A DNA stretch of 64,000 nucleotides from contig NZ_JABCJE010000009.1 in NCBI RefSeq assembly GCF_013377535.1, positions 62,001 through 126,000 of the forward strand. The letters are read 5' to 3'. Positions 17,872 through 27,441 of this stretch are shown one piece after another (the first letter of the stretch is position 1; every line of letters begins with the position of its first letter). The notes beneath the pieces are model-generated. The model saw nothing but the letters and a program-made list of their open reading frames with translations. It was not told the origin of the DNA and ran no database searches. The DNA comes from Donghicola mangrovi (GTDB lineage Bacteria > Pseudomonadota > Alphaproteobacteria > Rhodobacterales > Rhodobacteraceae). Position numbers and translations under genes: made by a program.

Positions 17872-18588
17872 TTATTTCAGCGCGGCGATGGCTTCTTCGA
17901 GGTTGATTGCGCCGTCGTAGAGTGCGCGGCCCGAGATCGCGCCGGAAATGACGCCGGTGTCGCGCAGGGCGATCAGGTCGGTCAGGCTGCTGACGCCGCC
18001 CGAAGCGATAACGGGGATTTGCACGGCGCGGGCCAATGCTTCGGTCGCCTCGATGTTCGGGCCTTGCATTGCGCCGTCGCGGTTGATGTCGGTGTAGATG
18101 ATCGCCGCAACGCCAGCGTCTTCGAAGGATTTCGCCAGATCGGTGACCATGACGTCGGTTTCCTCGGCCCAGCCTTTGGTGGCGACTTTGCCGTTGCGGG
18201 CGTCGATGCCTACAGCGACCTTGCCGGTGAATTCACGGGCCGCTTCGCGCACCAGATCGGGATTTTCCACGGCGACTGTGCCAAGGATGACACGGGCCAG
18301 ACCCTTTTCTATCCAAGTGGCGATGGTCTGCATGTCACGGATGCCGCCGCCAAGCTGCGCGGGGACGTTGGTGGCCGCAAGGATCGCCTCGACCGCGGCG
18401 CCATTCACAGGCTCGCCCGCGAAGGCGCCGTTCAGGTCCACCAGATGCAGCCATTCGCAGCCCGCATCCTGAAATGCCAGCGCCTGTGTGGCCGGGCTGT
18501 CCGAGAACACGGTCGCCTTGTCCATGTCACCGCGTAGAAGGCGCACGGCCTGTCCGTCTTTGAGGTCGATGGCGGGGTAAAGGATCAT
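17872..18588 (-). CDS. hisA: Phosphoribosyl-ProFAR isomerase
   Basis: A 238-residue (beta/alpha)8 barrel that isomerises ProFAR to PRFAR. It begins [16 protein letters not shown] with the catalytic Asp8, and later shows [14 protein letters not shown] with the second catalytic Asp and [13 protein letters not shown] for phosphate binding. The start at 18588 is set by the family N-terminus. It is upstream of hisF on the same strand (80 bases apart) and divergent from the DUF2147 gene. Confidence 0.97.
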   Translation of the reverse strand: MILYPAIDLKDGQAVRLLRGDMDKATVFSDSPATQALAFQDAGCEWLHLVDLNGAFAGEPVNGAAVEAILAATNVPAQLGGGIRDMQTIATWIEKGLARVILGTVAVENPDLVREAAREFTGKVAVGIDARNGKVATKGWAEETDVMVTDLAKSFEDAGVAAIIYTDINRDGAMQGPNIEATEALARAVQIPVIASGGVSSLTDLIALRDTGVISGAISGRALYDGAINLEEAIAALK

Positions 18589-18729
18589 GGCAGAACGCTC
18601 CGGCGAATGGGAATTTCGGTTGGGTGGCAAATTGCATGGACGGGGGCGAAATGCAACGGACCTGACGTTAGGCTTGATTCGTAAGGCAGGCTCGCTCAGT
18701 CTGCGCTCACTCATTAGGAGGAGATGGGT

Positions 18730-19107
18730 ATGAAGAAAATTCTGGCAGCCGCGCTGGTGCTGATCGCAGGCGCTGCGCAGGCGGGCGATGTCTACGGGGT
18801 GTGGCAGACCGAAACCAGCGAGAAGGGGTCATTCCTGCATGTGCGTGTCGGCCCTTGTGGTGACAAGGTGTGCGGCGTGATCGACAAGGTGCTGGGTGGG
18901 GGTGACGAATCCATCACCGGCAAGACGATCATCTGGGATATGGCGGATCAAGGCTCTGGCGCGTTCGGGGGCGGTAAAATCTGGGCTCCGGATACGGACA
19001 AGACCTATAAGAGCAAGATGGCGCTGAACGGTGACACGCTGCAGGTGTCGGGCTGTATTCTGGGTGGGGCGATTTGCCGGTCGCAGAACTGGAGCCGTGT
19101 GAACTGA
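18730..19107 (+). CDS. DUF2147-type exported protein
   Basis: A protein of about 125 residues with a signal peptide ([18 protein letters not shown]) and one DUF2147 domain: [29 protein letters not shown], then [41 protein letters not shown]. It is probably periplasmic; function unknown. AGGAGG at 18716-18721 sits about 8 bases from the ATG at 18730, favouring this start over the Met two codons earlier. It splits the his genes and reads against them. Confidence 0.85.
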   Translation: MKKILAAALVLIAGAAQAGDVYGVWQTETSEKGSFLHVRVGPCGDKVCGVIDKVLGGGDESITGKTIIWDMADQGSGAFGGGKIWAPDTDKTYKSKMALNGDTLQVSGCILGGAICRSQNWSRVN

Positions 19108-19130
19108 TTTTGCTTCTTCGGATGTAAGAA

Positions 19131-19165
19131 ACCCCGCCGTGGTGTTGGCCGCGGCGGGGTTTTTA
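19131..19165. terminator. Terminator between DUF2147 gene and hisH
   Basis: ACCCCGCCG (19131-19139) pairs with CGGCGGGGT (19152-19160), then a T-run. It serves the plus-strand DUF2147 gene and lies between convergent genes. Confidence 0.85.
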
Positions 19166-19202
19166 TTCGAGTATTTTCAGCAAAAAGAAGCCGGATCGCG
19201 TG

Positions 19203-19841
19203 TCAGGGTTTCCAGTTGAGGAAGTTGGCGATCAGTTGAAGGCCGATTTGCTGGCTCTTTTCCGGGTGGAACTGGAAGCCGAGCAGGTTGTCGCGGCCAA
19301 CGATGGCGGTGACTTCGGTGCCGTAATCCACATGGGCGAGGCGCTCGGCGGCGGTGTCCACGGTGAAGTGGTAGGAGTGCACGAAATACGTGTGATCGCC
19401 CGTTTTCACGCCGTCAAAGACGGGGTGGGGGGTGTCGATCACCAGGTCGTTCCAGCCCATGTGCGGCACTTTGAGTGTGCTGTCGGTGGGGCGGATTTTG
19501 TCGACGGTGCCTGCGATCCAGTCAAAGCCCTTGGTCTCGGTGTATTCGAGCCCGCGGGTGGCAAGCATTTGCATACCGATGCAGATCCCGAGGAAAGGTT
19601 TGCCCTGTTTGATGGCGACTTCCTCAATGGCCTCGAAGAGGCCCGAGTGGTTGAAGAGCGCCTGTTGGCAGGCGGGGAAAGCCCCGTCGCCGGGCAGGAC
19701 GACGCGGTCGGCTTTGCGCACGACCTCGGGGTCGGCAGTGACGATGACAGGGCCGTGGCCCTGTTCTTGGGCCATCCGTTGGAACGCCTTTTCCGCTGAG
19801 TGCAGATTGCCGCTTTCGTAGTCGACGATCACCGTGGTCAT
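19203..19841 (-). CDS. hisH: Imidazole glycerol phosphate synthase glutaminase subunit
   Basis: A 212-residue class I glutamine amidotransferase that supplies ammonia to HisF. The nucleophile motif is PFLGICIGMQML and the His/Glu pair appears in LLGFQFHPEKSQQIG. The N-terminal VIVDYESGNLHSAEKAF is typical. It overlaps the hisB stop by one base (TGATG arrangement), so translation is probably coupled. Confidence 0.97.
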   Translation of the reverse strand: MTTVIVDYESGNLHSAEKAFQRMAQEQGHGPVIVTADPEVVRKADRVVLPGDGAFPACQQALFNHSGLFEAIEEVAIKQGKPFLGICIGMQMLATRGLEYTETKGFDWIAGTVDKIRPTDSTLKVPHMGWNDLVIDTPHPVFDGVKTGDHTYFVHSYHFTVDTAAERLAHVDYGTEVTAIVGRDNLLGFQFHPEKSQQIGLQLIANFLNWKP

Positions 19842-20428
19842 CAGAGCGCGCCCTTGGTCGAGGGCAGGGCACCTGCGGCGCGGGGATCGGGTTCGACCGC
19901 TTGGCGCAGCGAACGGGCCACGGCCTTGAATGCGGCTTCGGCGATGTGGTGGCTGTTGAACCCGTTCAGGCAGGCGATGTTCAGGGTGATGCCGCCGTGG
20001 GTGCTGAGTGCCTGAAAGAATTCGCGCACCAATTCGGTGTCGAAGGTGCCGATTTTCTGGCTCGGGAAGGTCATGTCAAAGTGCAGGAAGGGGCGGTTCG
20101 ACAGGTCGAGCGCCGCACGCACCAGCGTGTCGTCCATGGGCAAGAGGCAGCTGCCATAGCGGTTGATGCCCTTTTTGTCGCCAACGGCCTGCTTGATCGC
20201 CTGACCCAGCGCGATGCCGGTATCCTCGACCGTGTGGTGGTCGTCGATGTGCAGGTCGCCATTGGCACGTGCGGTGATGTCGATCATCGAGTGGCGGGCC
20301 AACTGCTCCATCATGTGGTCGAAAAAGCCCACGCCGGTCTTGATGTCATACTTGCCGGTGCCGTCCAGATCGACGGATACGCTGATCTGGGTTTCGGTGG
20401 TGTTACGGGTGATTTCGGCGCGTCGCAT
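19841..20428 (-). CDS. hisB: Imidazoleglycerol-phosphate dehydratase
   Basis: A 195-residue enzyme that dehydrates imidazole glycerol phosphate to imidazole acetol phosphate. Metal-binding signatures are [30 protein letters not shown] and [16 protein letters not shown]. It is the single-function form without the HisB phosphatase domain of enterics. The start at 20428 gives [10 protein letters not shown], the normal N-terminus; the longer frame runs towards the tRNA-Gly array and is not real. First gene of the hisB-hisH pair. Confidence 0.97.
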   Translation of the reverse strand: MRRAEITRNTTETQISVSVDLDGTGKYDIKTGVGFFDHMMEQLARHSMIDITARANGDLHIDDHHTVEDTGIALGQAIKQAVGDKKGINRYGSCLLPMDDTLVRAALDLSNRPFLHFDMTFPSQKIGTFDTELVREFFQALSTHGGITLNIACLNGFNSHHIAEAAFKAVARSLRQAVEPDPRAAGALPSTKGAL

Positions 20429-20524
20429 GGGCCCCTCCGTTAGAACTCGCGGCCTTGTAGCGCGATGCGGGGGCAAGGCCAAGCGGCCCGTTTCATGTTC
20501 TGTCGTCGGAAGTTTTGGTCTGTA

Positions 20525-20599
20525 TGGAGCGGGCGAGGCGATTCGAACGCCCGACCCTAACCTTGGCAAGGTTATGCTCTACCCCTGAGCTACGCCCGC
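20525..20599 (-). tRNA. tRNA-Gly (GCC), copy 3 of the array
   Basis: The acceptor stem GCGGGCG pairs with CGCCCGC, the anticodon GCC lies in an AACCT/AGGTT stem, the T-loop is GTTCGAATC, and CCA is encoded (20525-20527). Last copy on the minus strand and identical to the two upstream copies. Confidence 0.96.
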
Positions 20600-20623
20600 A
20601 CTCTCATACAGTCATCGGTTTTC

Positions 20624-20698
20624 TGGAGCGGGCGAGGCGATTCGAACGCCCGACCCTAACCTTGGCAAGGTTATGCTCTACCCCTGAGCTACGCCCGC
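20624..20698 (-). tRNA. tRNA-Gly (GCC), copy 2 of the array
   Basis: Identical body to its neighbours, with CCA encoded at 20624-20626. It is separated from copy 3 by 24 bases, too little for separate promoters, so one precursor is likely. Confidence 0.96.
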
Positions 20699-20733
20699 TT
20701 CCTTGGGAAAACCGATCCCTATCTACCTTCTTC

Positions 20734-20808
20734 TGGAGCGGGCGAGGCGATTCGAACGCCCGACCCTAACCTTGGCAAGGTTATGCTCTACCCCTGAGCT
20801 ACGCCCGC
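20734..20808 (-). tRNA. tRNA-Gly (GCC), copy 1 of the array
   Basis: First copy on the minus strand, identical body, CCA encoded at 20734-20736, and 35 bases from copy 2. Confidence 0.96.
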
Positions 20809-20954
20809 ACCGTTGAAGGTGAGGCGCTGTTTAATGCTGTCCCGCAGAGGCTGCAAGAGGAAAAAGCCACCTTTTTGCAGGAAATTTTCAAACGGCTCTT
20901 CGGAAGGGTAGGAAGCATGTGAAAATCCCCTGATTTCAAAGGGTTTCGGGGCCC

Positions 20955-20987
20955 AAAGAAAAAGGCGCGCCATCGTGGGCGCGCCTT
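20955..20987 (-). terminator. Terminator after pyc
   Basis: AAGGCGCGCC and GGGCGCGCCTT form a stem at 20962-20986; on the minus strand the stem is followed by TTTTTCTTT. It lies 23 bases past the pyc stop and ahead of the tRNA-Gly array. Confidence 0.85.
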
Positions 20988-21009
20988 TGGTGTTCGGTGT
21001 GGGGCCGGA

Positions 21010-24000
21010 TTACTCCAGCTCGACCAGCAGGTCCTTGGCGTCGATCTGGTCGCCCGGTTTGACGTGAACCGCTTTGACCACGCCCGCCTTTTCGGCGTGC
21101 AGACCGGTTTCCATCTTCATCGCTTCGATGGTCAGGATCAGATCGCCGGTGCTGACCTTCTGGCCTGGAGTGACGCTGAGCGAGGCCACAACACCCGGCA
21201 TCGGCGCACCGATGTGGCTGCTGTTGCCGGCTTCGGCCTTGGGGCGGACGGCGCTGGTGGCTTTGACCTTACGATCGGGTACGCGGATCACGCGGGGCTG
21301 ACCGTTCAGTTCAAAGAACACCTTCACTTCGCCCTTGTCGTCGGCTTCGCCAACGGCCTGCAGGCGGATTTCCAGCGTTTTGCCGGGATCGATCTCGACG
21401 CTGATCTCCTCGCCGGGTTCCATGCCGTAGAAGAAGGTCTTGGTCGGCAGGGTGCGGACGGGGCCATAGGTCTTGTGGCGCGACATGTAGTCGGTGAAGA
21501 CCTTGGGGTACATCAGGTAGCCGTTCAGATCCTCGTCATCAATCGGCTCTTCGAAGTCGAGCGATTTGGTGACCGACAGGCGGGTTTCCTCGATGTCGAT
21601 GGGGGCCGCGTGCAGACCGGGACGGTCGGTGTTGGGCTGATCACCCTTCAGGACCTTGGCGATGATGTTCGCGGGGAAGCCGCCCGGAGGCTGGCCCAGA
21701 TTGCCGCGCATCATGTCCACGACCGAGTCGGGGAACGCGATATCACGCTTTGGGTCTTCGACATCGGCGCGGGTCAGGCCTTGAGACACCATCATCAGCG
21801 CCATGTCACCGACCACCTTGGACGAAGGGGTCACTTTGACGATGTCGCCGAACATCTGGTTCACGTCCGCATAGGCATGCGCCACCTCGTGCCAACGCTC
21901 TTCCAGGCCCAGGCTGCGGGCCTGCGCCTTGAGGTTGGTGAACTGGCCACCGGGCATCTCGTGCAGGTAAACCTCGGACGAGGGCGACGCGAGGCCGCTT
22001 TCGAACGCGGCGTACTGGCCACGGACCTGTTCCCAGTAGTCGCTGATCTGGCGCACGGCCTCGACATCCAGTCCGGTGTCGCGGTCGGTGTGACGCAGAG
22101 CCTCGACGATCGAGCCCAGAGCCGCCTGAGAAGTACCACCCGAGAACGCATCCATCGCCGCGTCAACTGCATCCACGCCCGCGTCAGCGGCCGCCAGAAT
22201 GGTTGCGCCAGCAATGCCACTGGTGTCGTGGGTGTGGAAGTGGACGGGCAGGCCGACCTCTTCTTTCAGGGCTTTGACCAGAATGCGGGCTGCGCCGGGC
22301 TTCAACAGGCCCGCCATGTCCTTCAGACCCAGAACGTGGGCGCCAGCGGCCTTCAGCTCTTGGGCCATCGAGACATAGTACTTCAGGTCGTACTTCGCGC
22401 GGTCGGGGTTCAGGATGTCGCCGGTGTAGCAAACGGTGCCTTCCAGAATCTTGCCCGATTCCAGAACCGCATCCATCGCGACGCGCATGTTTTCCACCCA
22501 GTTGAGGCTGTCGAACACCCGGAACACGTCAACGCCGGTCTCTGCCGCCTGCTTGACAAAGAACTTCACCACGTTGTCGGGGTAGTTGGTATAGCCAACA
22601 CCGTTCGCACCACGCAGCAGCATCTGGGTCAGGACGTTCGGCATACGCTCGCGCAGGTCACGCAGACGCTGCCACGGGCATTCCTGAAGGAAGCGATAGG
22701 CCACGTCAAAGGTCGCGCCACCCCAGCATTCCACCGAGAACAGCTGCGGCAGGTTGTGCGCATAGGCGGGCGCCACGCGGATCATGTCGATCGAGCGCAT
22801 ACGGGTCGCCAGCAGCGACTGGTGGCCGTCGCGCATGGTGGTGTCGGTCAGCAGCAGTTGCTTTTGGGCAGCCATCCAGTCGGCCACGGCCTGCGGACCC
22901 TTTTCGTCCAGCAGGGTCTTGGTGCCGGGGGCAGGGGTGTCGGCCAAAAGCTTGGGCGCGCGGGGTTTGATGTCCGCGTGGGGTTTCACGCGGCCAGCGG
23001 TTTCGGGGTGACCGTTGACGCTGATATCCGCGATGTAGGTCAGCACCTTGGTGCCGCGGTCGCGGCGGGCGCTGAAGTCGAACAGCTCGGGCGTCGTGTC
23101 GATGAACTTGGTGGTATATTCGTTCGACAAGAAGGTCGGGTGCTTCAGCAGGTTTTCCACGAACGCGATGTTGGTGGACACGCCGCGGATACGGAATTCA
23201 CGCAGTGCGCGGTCCATGCGGGCGATCGCCATGCCGGGGGTCGGCGCCCACGCAGTCACCTTGGTCAGCAGCGAGTCGTAGTAGCGGGTGATGACCGCGC
23301 CGGAATACGCCGTGCCGCCGTCCAGACGGATGCCCATACCAGTCGCCGAGCGATAGGTGGTGATCCGGCCATAGTCGGGGATGAAGTTGTTCTGCGGGTC
23401 CTCGGTGGTCACGCGGCACTGAAGCGCGTGGCCGTTCAGGGTGATGTCCGCCTGCGAGGCTTTGCCAGTGGCTTCTTCCAGCGTCTTGCCTTCGGCGATC
23501 AGGATCTGAGCGCGAACGATGTCAATGCCTGTGACTTCTTCGGTGACGGTGTGTTCCACCTGAACGCGGGGGTTCACCTCGATGAAGTAGAAGTTGCCCG
23601 ACTCCATATCCATCAGGAATTCGACGGTGCCGGCGCATTCATAGTTCACATGGGCGCAAATCTTGCGGCCCAGTTCACAGATTTCATTGCGCTGCTCTTC
23701 GGACAGATAGGGGGCAGGGGCGCGTTCCACGACTTTCTGGTTGCGGCGCTGCACCGAGCAGTCCCGTTCCCACAGGTGATAGATGCCGCCGTGCTTGTCC
23801 CCAAGGATCTGAACCTCGACGTGGCGTGCGCGGATGATCATCTTTTCCAGATAACCCTCGCCGTTGCCAAAGGCGGCTTCGGCTTCGCGGCGGCCTTCGC
23901 TGACCTTGGTGGCCAGTTCCGACTCTTCCTGAATGGGGCGCATACCGCGGCCACCGCCACCCCACGATGCCTTCAGCATCAGGGGATAGCCGATCTCGGC

Positions 24001-24453
24001 GGCTTCTTTCTTGATGGCGTCCATGTCGTCACCCAGCACCTCGGTGGCGGGGATGACGGGAACACCGGCCTCGATCGCGACGCGGCGCGCGCTGGCTTTG
24101 TCGCCAAGGGCACGCATGGTCTGCGCTTTGGGGCCGATAAAGGTGATGCCGGCGTTTTCACAAGCCTCGACGAAGTCGGGGTTTTCCGACAGCAGGCCGT
24201 AACCGGGGTGGATGGCATCCGCGCCACATTCCTTGGCCACGCGGATGATTTCGGGGATCGACAGGTAAGCCGCGACGGGACCCATCCCTTCGCCGATGCG
24301 ATACGCTTCGTCCGCCTTGAAGCGGTGAAGGCTCAGCTTGTCTTCTTCGGCATAGACGGCAACCGTCTTCTTGCCCATTTCGTTTGCGGCCCGCATGACG
24401 CGGATCGCGATTTCCCCCCGGTTCGCGATGAGGATCTTTTTAAATTCGGTCAT
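21010..24453 (-). CDS. pyc: Pyruvate carboxylase
   Basis: A full-length single-chain enzyme of 1147 residues that carboxylates pyruvate to oxaloacetate with ATP and bicarbonate (anaplerosis). The N-terminal biotin carboxylase has KKTVAVYAEEDKLSLH, GGGGRGMR and FIEVNPRVQVEHTVTEE. The central carboxyltransferase begins TDTTMRDGHQSLLATRMRS and includes HFHTHDTSGIAG. The C-terminal biotinyl domain carries EAMKME with biotinylated Lys1113. The gene stands alone: a 403-base upstream region with operator-like repeats separates it from the divergent helicase gene. Confidence 0.98.
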   Translation of the reverse strand: MTEFKKILIANRGEIAIRVMRAANEMGKKTVAVYAEEDKLSLHRFKADEAYRIGEGMGPVAAYLSIPEIIRVAKECGADAIHPGYGLLSENPDFVEACENAGITFIGPKAQTMRALGDKASARRVAIEAGVPVIPATEVLGDDMDAIKKEAAEIGYPLMLKASWGGGGRGMRPIQEESELATKVSEGRREAEAAFGNGEGYLEKMIIRARHVEVQILGDKHGGIYHLWERDCSVQRRNQKVVERAPAPYLSEEQRNEICELGRKICAHVNYECAGTVEFLMDMESGNFYFIEVNPRVQVEHTVTEEVTGIDIVRAQILIAEGKTLEEATGKASQADITLNGHALQCRVTTEDPQNNFIPDYGRITTYRSATGMGIRLDGGTAYSGAVITRYYDSLLTKVTAWAPTPGMAIARMDRALREFRIRGVSTNIAFVENLLKHPTFLSNEYTTKFIDTTPELFDFSARRDRGTKVLTYIADISVNGHPETAGRVKPHADIKPRAPKLLADTPAPGTKTLLDEKGPQAVADWMAAQKQLLLTDTTMRDGHQSLLATRMRSIDMIRVAPAYAHNLPQLFSVECWGGATFDVAYRFLQECPWQRLRDLRERMPNVLTQMLLRGANGVGYTNYPDNVVKFFVKQAAETGVDVFRVFDSLNWVENMRVAMDAVLESGKILEGTVCYTGDILNPDRAKYDLKYYVSMAQELKAAGAHVLGLKDMAGLLKPGAARILVKALKEEVGLPVHFHTHDTSGIAGATILAAADAGVDAVDAAMDAFSGGTSQAALGSIVEALRHTDRDTGLDVEAVRQISDYWEQVRGQYAAFESGLASPSSEVYLHEMPGGQFTNLKAQARSLGLEERWHEVAHAYADVNQMFGDIVKVTPSSKVVGDMALMMVSQGLTRADVEDPKRDIAFPDSVVDMMRGNLGQPPGGFPANIIAKVLKGDQPNTDRPGLHAAPIDIEETRLSVTKSLDFEEPIDDEDLNGYLMYPKVFTDYMSRHKTYGPVRTLPTKTFFYGMEPGEEISVEIDPGKTLEIRLQAVGEADDKGEVKVFFELNGQPRVIRVPDRKVKATSAVRPKAEAGNSSHIGAPMPGVVASLSVTPGQKVSTGDLILTIEAMKMETGLHAEKAGVVKAVHVKPGDQIDAKDLLVELE

Positions 24454-24856
24454 AGTAAGAGTCCCGACAGTCTCACAGGTTGTGCCACTCGCACGGCGTT
24501 GAAAGGTGCTACCGCTAACTCCCCTGATAGCGATAACACCCCTTTAAAATCAGTCAGCAAGCAGATCCTTGCTGCGTGTGCAGCCTGATTATAATTCGCC
24601 GCCGTGCAAGTGCGAAATTTCACACACTTCCGGGTTTGCAGTGTGGTGGCGATAACATCCCGGTTATAATGGTTGCGCTAAAAGTTATGTTTATCAGACT
24701 GTTACAAAGCAAAACTTTGCAACTTTGCTGACGTGAAAATAATTCAGGAATTTGCAAGTATAATTGCAAATGCGCCCGGTTCTGCCGAGGGAAAATTTGT
24801 GAACATTCTGGGAACACCTCTTCCCCTTGGGCGGGGGGCAGGCTATTTTCCCCGCC
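24454..24856. promoter_or_regulatory. AT-rich divergent control region between pyc and the helicase gene
   Basis: This 403-base gap is lower in GC than its neighbours. It holds two TATAAT boxes (about 24590 and 24665-24670), an inverted repeat GCAAA-AC-TTTGC at 24709-24720 and a perfect longer repeat at 24750-24771. It probably contains both promoters; I could not pair the TATAAT boxes with good -35 boxes. Confidence 0.6.
24750..24771. promoter_or_regulatory. Perfect operator candidate, RamB/ScfR/PccR-like
   Basis: ATTTGCAA (24750-24757) and TTGCAAAT (24764-24771) are perfect inverted arms around GTATAA. Read as two 8-mers, TTTGCAAG-TATA-ATTGCAAA is one mismatch per half from TTTGCAAA-N4-TTTGCAAA, which I recall as the site of the propionyl-CoA regulator PccR of Rhodobacter. 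The divergent gene is pyruvate carboxylase, which fits carbon-metabolism control (inference). Confidence 0.55.
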
Positions 24857-27262
24857 ATGAGCAGCTTTGATGAATTCGATGCCTTCGAAGGCGCCTCCTT
24901 GTCCGCCCGTGCCATGGCCGCGCGGCCCACGCCCTATCTGGACGATCTGAACCCCGCGCAGCGCGAGGCGGTCGAGGCGTTGGATGGCCCCGTTCTGATG
25001 CTGGCGGGCGCTGGCACCGGCAAGACCAAGGCCCTGACCTGCCGCATCGCCCATCTGCTGAACACGGGCCGCGCCCGCCCGAACGAGATTCTGTCGGTGA
25101 CCTTTACCAACAAGGCCGCCCGCGAAATGAAAGAGCGTGTGGGCCGCCTGATGGGCCAAACGGTCGAGGGGATGCCTTGGCTTGGCACCTTCCACTCGAT
25201 CTGCGTCAAGCTCTTGCGCCGTCATGCGGAACTGGTGGGGCTGAAAACCAACTTCACCATTCTGGACACGGACGACCAGATTCGCCTGCTGAAACAGTTG
25301 CTGCAGGCCTACCATATAGATGACAAGCGTTGGCCCGCGCGCCAGCTGTCGGGAATCATCAGCCATTGGAAGAACCGTTGCTGGTTGCCCGATGCCGTTC
25401 CGGGGGGCGAGGCTGGGGCGTTCAACAACCGCGGGGTCGAGCTGTACAAAGCGTACCAGACCCGTCTGCGCGAACTGAACGCGGTGGATTTCGATGACCT
25501 GCTTCTGCACATGGTCACGATCTTCCAGCACCACAACGACATCCTGTCCCAGTACCAGCGCTGGTTCAAATATATCCTCGTGGACGAGTATCAGGACACC
25601 AACGTGGCCCAATATCTGTGGCTGCGGCTCTTGGCGCAGGGGCACCGGAACATCTGCTGCGTGGGCGATGACGACCAGTCGATCTACGGCTGGCGCGGGG
25701 CCGAGGTGGGTAACATCCTGCGCTTCGAAAAGGATTTCGAGGGCGCCCACGTGGTACGCCTTGAACAGAACTACCGCTCGACCCCCCATATTCTGGCAGC
25801 TGCATCGAACGTGATCCGTGGCAACGAATCCCGCTTGGGCAAAGAACTGTGGACCGACAAGGACGAGGGCGAGAAGGTGCGCCTGATCGGCCATTGGGAC
25901 GGCGACGAAGAGGCCCGCTGGATTGGTGAGGAAATCGAATCCCTCCAGCGTGGCACCCGAGGGTTACGACCCTATTCGCTGGATGACATGGCGATTCTGG
26001 TCCGTGCCTCGCACCAGATGCGCGGGTTCGAGGACCGCTTCCTGACCATCGGCCTGCCGTATCGCGTCATCGGCGGCCCCCGTTTCTATGAGCGGCTCGA
26101 GATTCGGGATGCCATGGCCTATTTCCGCGTGGTTTGCTCGAATGATGACGATCTCGCCTTCGAGCGGATCGTGAATACGCCCAAACGCGGCCTTGGGGAT
26201 AAGGCGCAGCAAACGATCCAGCAGACAGCCCGTCAGCACGGGGTTTCTTTGGTCGAGGGGGCGCGCATCCTGCTGGACGAAAAGGGAATCGGCGGGAAAG
26301 GGGCCAAAGAGCTGCGGACCCTGATTGACGGCATGGACCGCTGGTCCGCCGTGGCGCGGACCCACACCAACCGCGTCGTTCTGGAAGACGACGACGCGGT
26401 GATCGACGATGGCGGCGCGCGTACTTCGATGTCCCATATCGAACTCGCGGAAACCATTCTGGACGAGTCGGGCTACACCACCATGTGGCAGAACGACAAA
26501 ACCCCCGAGGCCCCGGGCCGGTTGGAAAACCTCAAGGAATTGGTCAAAGCACTGGAAAGTTTCGAGAATCTGCAAGGGTTCCTCGAGCACGTCAGCTTGG
26601 TCATGGACAATGAGTCAGAGGTTGAGGGCGCCAAGGTCTCGATCATGACGCTGCACGCGGCCAAGGGCCTGGAGTTCCCCGTCGTCTTTCTGCCCGGGTG
26701 GGAGGATGGCTTGTTCCCCTCGCAGCGCGCGATGGATGAGACGGGCCTCAAGGGGCTCGAGGAAGAACGCCGCCTTGCTTATGTGGGGATCACCCGCGCC
26801 GAAGAATTGGCGACCATCAGCTTTGCAGGCAACCGCCGTGTTTATGGCCAGTGGCAAAGCCAGATGCCCTCGCGGTTTGTGGATGAGCTGCCCGAGGATC
26901 ACGTCGAGGTTCTGACCCCGCCCGGCCTGTATGGCGGCGGTTACGGGGCGGCCAGTCCCGTGTCATCCCGTTTGGACGAACGTGCGGCCAGCGCGAATGC
27001 CTATAACTCGCCGGGTTGGAAGCGCCTGCAAGACCGAAGCGGGACGCGCACCCTGAGCCAGCCCAAGGAATCCCGCGCTCCGGTCATCGACGCTCAGGCG
27101 ATCAGCAGCCACACGGTGGGCGACCGTGTGTTCCACCAGAAATTCGGATACGGCCACGTGATCGGGATCGAGGGCGACAAGCTCGAGATCGCGTTCGAGA
27201 AGGCTGGCGTGAAAAAGATCGTCGCGCGTTTCGTGACGGCTCCGAACGACATCCCGTTCTGA
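24857..27262 (+). CDS. UvrD/PcrA-type DNA helicase
   Basis: An 801-residue superfamily-1A helicase. Motif I is AGAGTGKTK, motif II VDEYQDTN, motif III GDDDQSIYGWRGAE, motif IV EQNYRS and motif V/VI TLHAAKGLEFPVVFLPG and YVGITRAEE. The C-terminus ends in a PcrA/UvrD-like tudor-fold region (VGDRVFHQKFGYGHVIGIEGDKLEIAFEKAGVKKIVARFV). It unwinds DNA 3'-5' in nucleotide-excision and mismatch repair and in replication-conflict resolution. The ATG at 24857 is chosen; earlier in-frame codons lie in the control region. Confidence 0.95.
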   Translation: MSSFDEFDAFEGASLSARAMAARPTPYLDDLNPAQREAVEALDGPVLMLAGAGTGKTKALTCRIAHLLNTGRARPNEILSVTFTNKAAREMKERVGRLMGQTVEGMPWLGTFHSICVKLLRRHAELVGLKTNFTILDTDDQIRLLKQLLQAYHIDDKRWPARQLSGIISHWKNRCWLPDAVPGGEAGAFNNRGVELYKAYQTRLRELNAVDFDDLLLHMVTIFQHHNDILSQYQRWFKYILVDEYQDTNVAQYLWLRLLAQGHRNICCVGDDDQSIYGWRGAEVGNILRFEKDFEGAHVVRLEQNYRSTPHILAAASNVIRGNESRLGKELWTDKDEGEKVRLIGHWDGDEEARWIGEEIESLQRGTRGLRPYSLDDMAILVRASHQMRGFEDRFLTIGLPYRVIGGPRFYERLEIRDAMAYFRVVCSNDDDLAFERIVNTPKRGLGDKAQQTIQQTARQHGVSLVEGARILLDEKGIGGKGAKELRTLIDGMDRWSAVARTHTNRVVLEDDDAVIDDGGARTSMSHIELAETILDESGYTTMWQNDKTPEAPGRLENLKELVKALESFENLQGFLEHVSLVMDNESEVEGAKVSIMTLHAAKGLEFPVVFLPGWEDGLFPSQRAMDETGLKGLEEERRLAYVGITRAEELATISFAGNRRVYGQWQSQMPSRFVDELPEDHVEVLTPPGLYGGGYGAASPVSSRLDERAASANAYNSPGWKRLQDRSGTRTLSQPKESRAPVIDAQAISSHTVGDRVFHQKFGYGHVIGIEGDKLEIAFEKAGVKKIVARFVTAPNDIPF

Positions 27263-27292
27263 CGCAACTCTTTCTTGGTGAAAATACCCAAC

Positions 27293-27317
27293 AAGGCCGC
27301 CTTCGGGCGGCCTTTTC
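27293..27317 (+). terminator. Terminator after the UvrD-type helicase gene
   Basis: AAGGCCGCC (27293-27301), loop TTCG, GGCGGCCTT (27306-27314), then T residues. It faces the terminator of the sRNA array on the other strand. Confidence 0.85.
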
Positions 27318-27340
27318 GCGTTCTGACATGGCGTGCGGAA

Positions 27341-27385
27341 AATAAAAAAGCGGTGGCGCCAGGGAGGAGGAGAGGCGCCACCGCT
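27341..27385 (-). terminator. Terminal hairpin of the sRNA array
   Basis: On the minus strand an 11-12 bp GC-rich stem (27349-27360 with 27374-27385) with a CCUCCUCCC loop is followed by TTTTTTATT. It is the only hairpin of the ten with a T-run, so the others are probably separated by processing rather than termination. Confidence 0.8.
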
Positions 27386-27424
27386 AAAATACAGATGCTG
27401 CAGGGAGGAGGAGGGCAGCGTCTG
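27349..27424 (-). ncRNA. CcsR-like sRNA unit 5 (last)
   Basis: The 5' hairpin is 27392-27424 (10 bp, one G-U pair) and the 3' hairpin 27349-27385 (12 bp). Both loops expose CCTCCTCCC. The 3' hairpin is also the operon terminator. Confidence 0.82.
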
Positions 27425-27441
27425 ATCCCGGTTATAGGGCA

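Noticed and set aside
21064-24588. 1174-codon open frame on the plus strand opposite pyc
   Set aside because: Frame opposite a GC-rich gene; its product is His/Arg/Gly-rich with no domains, while pyc matches its family end to end.
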